From: Bacteroidota bacterium
Lineage (GTDB): Bacteria; Bacteroidota; Bacteroidia; Bacteroidales; BM520
Direction of reading: 5' to 3'
Assembly (NCBI GenBank): GCA_002748065.1
Contig: PDRJ01000029.1
Coordinates: 1 to 64,000 of the forward strand
Length of the DNA: 64,000 nt
Positions 57,932 through 64,000 of this stretch are shown here, piece by piece; positions within the stretch are counted from its first letter, which is position 1; each line of letters starts with the position of its first letter. The notes under the pieces were generated by a model. It made no database searches, was not told the origin of the DNA, and saw nothing but the letters and a program-made list of their open reading frames with translations. The translations under genes and the position numbers were made by a program.

Positions 57932-58948
57932 ATGAAGAAGCTCCTACTAACAGCCATAGCCACCTGCTGCATCTTCCTGCTTAACGGAGTTTCACAACCT
58001 CCCGTAAAGATTGCTTTTTACAATGTGGAGAACCTCTTTGACATCTATGATGATCCGCAGAAGCAGGATGAAGAGTTTCTTCCGGGCGGTATAAAGGGGT
58101 GGAATTACAGACGTTATCAAAGAAAGCTGCGCCATCTATACAAAACGATTCTTGCCATGGAAGAGGGGTCGCGCATTGCGGCAATAGGCCTCTGTGAGCT
58201 GGAGAATTGTTTTGTTACACGCCAGTTGCTGGAACGCACTCCCCTCTCAGGACGACGGTTTCGATTTATCCAGTATGAATCTCCCGACCGTCGGGGTGTT
58301 GATGTGGCCTTACTCTACGACCCTACCCTACTAACGCCCATCGCCAGTCGCCCCATCGCCATCCGGTTTCCCTTTGATACCCTTGGACGCACCAGAGATA
58401 TCCTTTACGTCAAGGCACTCATACATCGGAAAGATACCTTACATCTTTTCATAAACCATTGGCCCTCGCGCTTTGGAGGGCTTCTTGCAACCATTCCCAA
58501 ACGCAATCATGTGGCTCAGATCCTACGGACCCTGTGCGACTCCATTCTCTGTCGCACCCCCTCGGCGCACCTCGTCCTCATGGGCGACTTCAACGACAAC
58601 CCCGATGACGAGAGTATCCGTCTCCACCTTATGACCGGGAAGCATCCGCTGGTCAACCTTATGGACAAACCCCATTGGCAAGAGCTACACGGCACACTCA
58701 AACACGGCGCAATATGGAATCTCTTTGACCAGATCATCGTCAGCGATGCCTTTTTTCAGCCTCAAACAGACCTTCTCATCGTAGGAGCGCGCGCCCACCT
58801 CTACGATGCCCCGTTCCTCTTCACCGAAGACCCCAAATTTCCGGGCAAAAAACTCTTTCGGACCTATAATGGGATGAACTACCTGGGGGGCTTTGGCGAC
58901 CACCTCCCTGTTTTTATAGAGGTCACCACGCGACCAGAGGGAAGGTGA
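57932..58948 (+). CDS. Endonuclease/exonuclease/phosphatase family protein, secreted
   Basis: VKIAFYNVENLFDIYDD, IGLCELEN, LFINHWPSRFGG, LVLMGDFNDNPDDESI, YLGGFGDHLPVFIEV. Confidence 0.92.
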   Translation: MKKLLLTAIATCCIFLLNGVSQPPVKIAFYNVENLFDIYDDPQKQDEEFLPGGIKGWNYRRYQRKLRHLYKTILAMEEGSRIAAIGLCELENCFVTRQLLERTPLSGRRFRFIQYESPDRRGVDVALLYDPTLLTPIASRPIAIRFPFDTLGRTRDILYVKALIHRKDTLHLFINHWPSRFGGLLATIPKRNHVAQILRTLCDSILCRTPSAHLVLMGDFNDNPDDESIRLHLMTGKHPLVNLMDKPHWQELHGTLKHGAIWNLFDQIIVSDAFFQPQTDLLIVGARAHLYDAPFLFTEDPKFPGKKLFRTYNGMNYLGGFGDHLPVFIEVTTRPEGR

Positions 58949-61020
58949 TAGGCCCATAAAACCAACGCTCCCTCCAGCGCTGTGCAAACCAGAGAGCCGT
59001 GCTCTCCCTCTCCCTGAAAGGCTTGTTGCACACGTTCATAGTCAGAAATCCCAACCGTTACAAGATGCGCCGTCACCTTGTGACAAAGCACCTCCAAAGC
59101 CTCTATGGAGCGCACCCCCTTGAGGATTAACACATCCACACAGGGGAAGTCGGCCACCTCCTTCGCACTCCAACCACCTTCACAAATGGCCATGCGCATC
59201 TCTCCAAGCATAAAAAACTGCGCCGTACGCCTCTTTCCGGAAAGGCTCATCCCATAGTAACCGGGAGGCATGGCCGGGGAGCGGGCTCTTATACCGTATT
59301 TACGGTGAGCATCCGCCAGCATCGAGGCGAAACCCGGATGGCTTGCCTCTCCATGAAGCAATGTGGCCTCCCGCCCGACCATATACTCCACCACAAGATC
59401 CCGATAGTGGCTATAAACCACCACCCGCTGCTGCAAACGCAATAGAGCAGTATGGGTTCCACAAATCCCAAACAGCAGAGTCAAAGCCAACCAAACCCAA
59501 CGCGTACGACGGTAAATTCCACGATAAAGAAGAAGGATAAGCGCACAAAGAAGAAAGAAAATAACGACCACATGAAGCCCTGTGATATTAATATGATCCA
59601 CCACCCCCCAAGCGATCCCGGAGACCCATTGGGTAAAACGTTGAAGCAAGGCAATCAAGAGGTAAAAGAGAAACGCTACCCCCTGAGAGAGCAGAGGAAT
59701 AGAGGAGAGCAGCAAAAAGGCAATACCCAGGTAAAGAATCAAGGAAGCCAGGGGGATCACCACCAAATTGGTAAGAAGAAAGAGTATGGGGAAGCTGTGA
59801 AAGTAGTATAGGGTCAAGGGGACGATCCCCAGTTGGGCAGCCAAGGAGACCGACAGAAGATCCCAACCCCACCGAAAAATGCGGCAAGAGGGGGTAAATA
59901 TGCCCGAAAGCGGCTTATGAAACGTAACAATGGAAATTACAGCCAGATAGCTCAGCTGGAAACCAATAGAGAACAGCAACAAGGGGTTAAGAAAAAGGAG
60001 GAACAAGGCAGAAGCGGCAATGGAGTTATGGATGGAGGTATGCCGTTCCAACTCTTTCCCGGTCACCACGAAAGAGAGCATCACCGTGGCGCGCATCACC
60101 GAAGGGGATAAACCAGTCACAAAGGCATAAGACCACAGGCCCAACAGCAACAGCAAATAACGAATCCAGCGCATCCGTTTCCTCCGGAAAAGGTATCTTA
60201 GAAGGGTGTTGATGATCAAAAACATCACCCCCACATGCAACCCTGACACGCAAAGGATATGCATTGCCCCGGCTCGGGAAAAGTTCGCCCTGGACTCCGG
60301 CGACAGGTTATCATCATAGCCAATGATCAGCGCGCCGGCAATGGCATAGAGCCCATCCGAAGGGGCATGCGCCGCCAACCGCTCAAGCAGTTTAAGGCGA
60401 ACCTTAGTCGCAACACGTTGGATCATATAGCGCTTCACCGGCTTCAGCAGTACCAGAGAGGAGGCCTCACCATAGGCGAGGCACGCGATCCCTTTGCGTC
60501 GCAAAAAGAGGTTGTAGTCAAAGCCTCCGGGGTTCACCGGAAAGTGCAGCGGCACAACCCGTCCAGAGAAGAGGAAACGGTCGCCGGGCAGCAGGGCAAC
60601 CTCCTCCCCGGCATCCTTCAGCACGACACGGATGCCCACAAGCGGTTGATGATTCGGAAAACATACATTTCCATACAGCGTCACCCTCTCTCCCTTTCTA
60701 ACCGGAGCCTCTTTTACGGTGATGAGATAGTGAGGGGCCTCCGGAATCGCGGATAGTTCCTCCCCGCGAGAAGCGGACACACGGCAATAACCAAACAAGA
60801 GATAGGCCAAGGCGATCAAAAGACCCGACACCCAATGAAACCCCATGGCAACTCGTCCGCGAAGAAGCCAGAACCAAACAATCAACCCACCCAACGTAAC
60901 CGTAAAAAGAGCCCAGGCAGGCAACGTATAACCGGGAAGATACTCCCCCAGAGCAATCCCGGGAAGAAAAAAGAGAAGCACCCTCACCAAGGGATATTGA
61001 TTCAGATTCAGAGAGGTCAT
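58879..61020 (-). CDS. comEC: ComEC/Rec2 family competence protein
   Basis: 713 aa polytopic; PGDRFLFSGRV, FNLFLRRKG-like YNLFLRRKGIACLAYG, GAMHILCVSGLHVGVMF, GLSPSVMRATVMLSFV. Confidence 0.92.
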   Translation of the reverse strand: MTSLNLNQYPLVRVLLFFLPGIALGEYLPGYTLPAWALFTVTLGGLIVWFWLLRGRVAMGFHWVSGLLIALAYLLFGYCRVSASRGEELSAIPEAPHYLITVKEAPVRKGERVTLYGNVCFPNHQPLVGIRVVLKDAGEEVALLPGDRFLFSGRVVPLHFPVNPGGFDYNLFLRRKGIACLAYGEASSLVLLKPVKRYMIQRVATKVRLKLLERLAAHAPSDGLYAIAGALIIGYDDNLSPESRANFSRAGAMHILCVSGLHVGVMFLIINTLLRYLFRRKRMRWIRYLLLLLGLWSYAFVTGLSPSVMRATVMLSFVVTGKELERHTSIHNSIAASALFLLFLNPLLLFSIGFQLSYLAVISIVTFHKPLSGIFTPSCRIFRWGWDLLSVSLAAQLGIVPLTLYYFHSFPILFLLTNLVVIPLASLILYLGIAFLLLSSIPLLSQGVAFLFYLLIALLQRFTQWVSGIAWGVVDHINITGLHVVVIFFLLCALILLLYRGIYRRTRWVWLALTLLFGICGTHTALLRLQQRVVVYSHYRDLVVEYMVGREATLLHGEASHPGFASMLADAHRKYGIRARSPAMPPGYYGMSLSGKRRTAQFFMLGEMRMAICEGGWSAKEVADFPCVDVLILKGVRSIEALEVLCHKVTAHLVTVGISDYERVQQAFQGEGEHGSLVCTALEGALVLWAYHLPSGRVVTSIKTGRWSPKPPR

Positions 61021-61130
61021 TGAAAGCCGTCAATAGTCACTATCCCTTTATACGGAAACAGCATCCATTGACACCCTTTCATCAGCACTAAAAAGGGCAA
61101 CAAAGAGGATCCAACGGCTAAAAGCTACTT

Positions 61131-61230
61131 AACGTCTGTCTATAAAGTCCGATTTTTCAGCCTTCGCAAGCCTCAAATTCGAACGTTCTATACAGCCTCT
61201 TCTCAAAACGTTGACTTTATGGACAGGCAC
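61131..61230 (+). repeat. Dispersed MITE-like repeat, copy J (internally deleted)
   Basis: AACGTCTGTCTATAAAGTCCGATTTTTCAGCCTTCGCAAGCCTCAAATTCGAACGTTCTATACAGCCTCTTCTCAAAACGTTGACTTTATGGACAGGCAC. Confidence 0.92.
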
Positions 61231-62267
61231 TATTTACAATACATATCAAGCCACTTCTGTGCCTGAGAAACCCCCATGAGCTTCGCCTTTTCCCAGTCGG
61301 CACAAGCTTTATTCCGCTCGCCATTGGCAAAATAGGCCAATCCCCGGTTATAAATGGGATTAGTAGCCTTGGGATTCTTCTCCATGGCTCTCGTATAGTA
61401 GAGGATCGCCTGCGCATTGTCTCCATTGGCTTTACAGGTGCTTCCCAAGCCGTTATAGGGCAACCAATTTTCCGGATCGAGCGCTACCGCCTGCAGATAA
61501 TCCTGCTCAGCCAAGGCATAACTTTTCATCATGAAGTAGGTATTTCCCCGGTTCACATAGGCCTGTGCATTCCCGGGCTCAAGCTCAATGGAGTAAGAGA
61601 GATCCTCCACTGCCCTGTTAAAATCCTGGTTATTGGCAAACAACAAGCCACGGTTATAGTATGCGGAAGCCATCCGAGGGTTCAGGTCAATGGCTTTGTT
61701 GAAGGCCTCCATAGCCTCTCGCAACTTCATCACATTCATGGCTGCAGCTCCCTTAGAGTCCCAGGCAACGGCGTCATTGGGATCGCTTTGGGTAGCCAAC
61801 CGAAACTCATGATATGCAGGCAAAAACTGCTGTTGAGCATTGAAATAACGTCCCTTTAAGGCGTGAAAATGCTCCAGATCAGGATTAAACCGGTCGATAT
61901 AGGCCATATCCTCCTGTGCCTTATCATACTGTTTCAGGCTCATATAGGCCTCGACGCGGTAGTAACGAAAATGCACGTTGGTAGGATCCTCTTCGATGGC
62001 CTCATCAAAATGCTTCAAGGCCTCCTTATACTCCCCTTTTTGGGCTGCCGCAATCCCATTACGGATCCGGGAGAGATCCACCGATGCAGAGTTCCCCGGA
62101 ATAGCAATCGCGTTTACCGGTTTCACAGCTTCTTTCCCTTTTCCCAACCACACGCCGGTGGTATCGGATTGAGAAGATTGTTCCTTCACCCCCGAATCCT
62201 GCCTAAAATTACAGGCAGAAAAAGAAAGAGACACCAATAGTACAAAAACAAACACTCTATTTTTCAT
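61230..62267 (-). CDS. Tetratricopeptide repeat lipoprotein
   Basis: Lipobox LSFSACNF; multiple 34-aa TPR units such as ASAYYNRGLLFANNQDFNRAVEDLSYSIELEPGNAQAYVNRGNTYF. Confidence 0.92.
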   Translation of the reverse strand: MKNRVFVFVLLVSLSFSACNFRQDSGVKEQSSQSDTTGVWLGKGKEAVKPVNAIAIPGNSASVDLSRIRNGIAAAQKGEYKEALKHFDEAIEEDPTNVHFRYYRVEAYMSLKQYDKAQEDMAYIDRFNPDLEHFHALKGRYFNAQQQFLPAYHEFRLATQSDPNDAVAWDSKGAAAMNVMKLREAMEAFNKAIDLNPRMASAYYNRGLLFANNQDFNRAVEDLSYSIELEPGNAQAYVNRGNTYFMMKSYALAEQDYLQAVALDPENWLPYNGLGSTCKANGDNAQAILYYTRAMEKNPKATNPIYNRGLAYFANGERNKACADWEKAKLMGVSQAQKWLDMYCK

Positions 62268-63378
62268 CATGTTCCTTATTTTCAAGCATGTTCCACATCG
62301 CATCAGCCACCCGCTGAGAAGCACCGGCATCACCGAGAAGGTTATGCAGTTCAGCGTACGAAGATACTATTTCCTTCCGGGATTCCGTACCGGGAAGCAA
62401 CTCCTCGAAGGCATCTAACAGGTTAGAGCGGTTCAATTCACGCTGTATCAACTCTTTCACAACCGGCCGATCAAGGATAATATTCACCAAAGAGATATAT
62501 TTGATGGTAATCAGAAAACGCGCAATGAGGAAGGTGAGCAAAGAGCTCCGATAGCAGACCACCTGCGGCACACGAAAAGCAGCCGTTTCCAGGGTCGCAG
62601 TACCCGAAGTAACCAACGCCGCCATGGCACTGCTAAGAACAGGGTAAACTGTTTCATAGACCACCGTCACCTCCGGGTAATCGGCCAAATAGGAGGCGTA
62701 CAAAGACTCATAATGGGAAAGGCCACAAAGGACAAAACGGTATTGGGGATAAACCTTCACCACCGAAAGCATCAGGGGAAGTATCTTTTTTATCTCCTGT
62801 CTTCGGGATCCCGGAAGGAGAGCCACCACCGGCTTATCTCCGGAAAATGCCTCCTCTTTCGCACGCTGTTTAAAGCGTGCCACCTCATCCATCAGGGGAT
62901 GCCCCCCATAAAAACAGGACACCCCATGACTCCGGTAAAAGATCTCTTCAAAGGGAAGAATCACAAACATCTTGTCCGTGGTCTTTTTTATCTTTTTTAT
63001 CCGATTTTTCTTCCAGGCCCAGACCTGTGGGGAGATGTAATAGAAGACCTTCAGCCCATGCTTTCGAGCAAAGGAGGCTATCCTAAGGTTAAAACCGGGG
63101 TAATCCACCAGGATCAACACATCCGGTTGAAAGGCAAGAATATCTTTTTTACAGAAGCTAAGATTGGAAAGAATCTCCCCCAAATGTTTTGCCACCTCCG
63201 CAAAACCCATAAAAGCCAGGTCGTGGATATGTTTTATAATAACCGCTCCTGCCGAAGCCATCTTATCGCCCCCCCAGGCACGAAAAGCAGCGTGGGGGTC
63301 CCTTTTTCGAAGCGACCGAATAAGGTTTGCGGCATGCATATCCCCGGAGGATTCACCTGCAATTACATAATACTTCAT
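62257..63378 (-). CDS. lpxB: Lipid-A-disaccharide synthase
   Basis: YYVIAGESSGDMHAANLIRSLR, RAWGGDKMASAGA, DYPGFNLRIA, YYISPQVWAWKKNRIKKIKK, ALLPGSRRQEIKKILP, SGTATLETAAF. Confidence 0.96.
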   Translation of the reverse strand: MKYYVIAGESSGDMHAANLIRSLRKRDPHAAFRAWGGDKMASAGAVIIKHIHDLAFMGFAEVAKHLGEILSNLSFCKKDILAFQPDVLILVDYPGFNLRIASFARKHGLKVFYYISPQVWAWKKNRIKKIKKTTDKMFVILPFEEIFYRSHGVSCFYGGHPLMDEVARFKQRAKEEAFSGDKPVVALLPGSRRQEIKKILPLMLSVVKVYPQYRFVLCGLSHYESLYASYLADYPEVTVVYETVYPVLSSAMAALVTSGTATLETAAFRVPQVVCYRSSLLTFLIARFLITIKYISLVNIILDRPVVKELIQRELNRSNLLDAFEELLPGTESRKEIVSSYAELHNLLGDAGASQRVADAMWNMLENKEHDEK

Positions 63379-63650
63379 AAGCGACCAATGAGGATAAACA
63401 AGGAGATACCGGCGAAGAATGCCGCAATCAAAGCCCCCCTTCCGGCGACCTCTTTTTTACGCCTGAAGTAATACCATACATTTAAGGCTCCCGGGATCAG
63501 GGCCAACATAGAGGGCTTACCCGGATTTTCAAAAGCAATTCCCGCATCGCTATGCATGGTTCCATAAATGGCCGATATCACCAGCAGCACCAAGAAGATT
63601 TGTCCCATGGTAAGGAGAAATCCGGCATTAAAATTGTCTTTCTTATACAT
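63375..63650 (-). CDS. Small conserved membrane protein between surE and lpxB
   Basis: 91 aa with about three hydrophobic segments; ATGA overlap with lpxB and 8-bp overlap with the surE 3' end. Confidence 0.7.
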   Translation of the reverse strand: MYKKDNFNAGFLLTMGQIFLVLLVISAIYGTMHSDAGIAFENPGKPSMLALIPGALNVWYYFRRKKEVAGRGALIAAFFAGISLFILIGRL

Positions 63651-64000
63651 GGAACGACGTATTTTTTAAATAATCATAAGCGGTACAATCCAGCGACAAC
63701 GGCACCACTGCCACATAGCCCTCATCCAGCACGGCATGTTCCATATCGGGGCCTTCATCCATCACCCGATACTGTCCGGAGATCCAGTAATACTCCTTTC
63801 CGTAGGGGTCAACCCGCTTATCGAAGTGCTCTCTCCAGCGTCCTTTGGCCATACGGCACATCTTCACCCCCTTTATGGCTTCTGCCGGAAGGTCGGGAAT
63901 ATTCACATTCAGGGTAATTCCCGGAGGAAGCCCATGCGCTACCACATGGGTTAACAGCTGCTCTACCGGCTTTTGACAAGCGGAAAATACCGCATCCCTG
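63643..64000 (-). CDS. surE: 5'/3'-nucleotidase SurE (partial; C-terminal part, gene runs off window)
   Basis: GLPPGITLNVNIPDLPAEAIKGVKMCRMAKGRWREHFDKRVDPYGKEYYWISG; DEGYVAVVPLSLD; frame open to the window edge. Confidence 0.9.
   Translation of the reverse strand, partial: RDAVFSACQKPVEQLLTHVVAHGLPPGITLNVNIPDLPAEAIKGVKMCRMAKGRWREHFDKRVDPYGKEYYWISGQYRVMDEGPDMEHAVLDEGYVAVVPLSLDCTAYDYLKNTSFHV

Noticed and set aside
62713-63471. 252-aa plus-strand ORF
   Set aside because: Antisense to lpxB, which has strong family motifs; the shadow ORF has no recognisable domain.

Overview
64-kb chromosomal window from a member of the Bacteroidota. This is inferred from T9SS C-terminal sorting domains, TAnnTTTG-type -7 promoter boxes, DUF4369-like TlpA proteins, and FISUMP and DUF4301 families. 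Most of the window is densely packed housekeeping and envelope genes: NAD-type isocitrate/isopropylmalate dehydrogenase, fldA, ubiE/menG, acyl-CoA ligase, dapF-GNAT-mltG-phosphohexomutase, aroC, rplS, recR, dnaB, DUF151-nupC-thyA-folA, hppA, GT2-miaA-PPTase, htpG, LemA-TPM-TPM, comEC, TPR-lpxB-surE, and one tRNA-Val. I saw no phage, CRISPR array, transposase or recognisable defence island. The most interesting material is outside the standard annotation: (1) an apparent stand-alone structured RNA gene on the minus strand (~3993-4170) with its own promoter, a 6S-like fold and an intrinsic terminator; (2) at least ten copies of a ~100-180 bp MITE-like intergenic repeat with imperfect terminal inverted repeats, often placed right at stop codons; (3) a ~150-bp imperfect tandem array at 1-605 with a diverged outlier near 18.4 kb; (4) a GluR0-like channel with a TVGYGD filter inserted in a periplasmic binding fold; (5) a small basic, RHH-like protein next to recR ending in a sliding-clamp-like QLELF motif. 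All calls are from reading the sequence and ORF translations; no database search was run.
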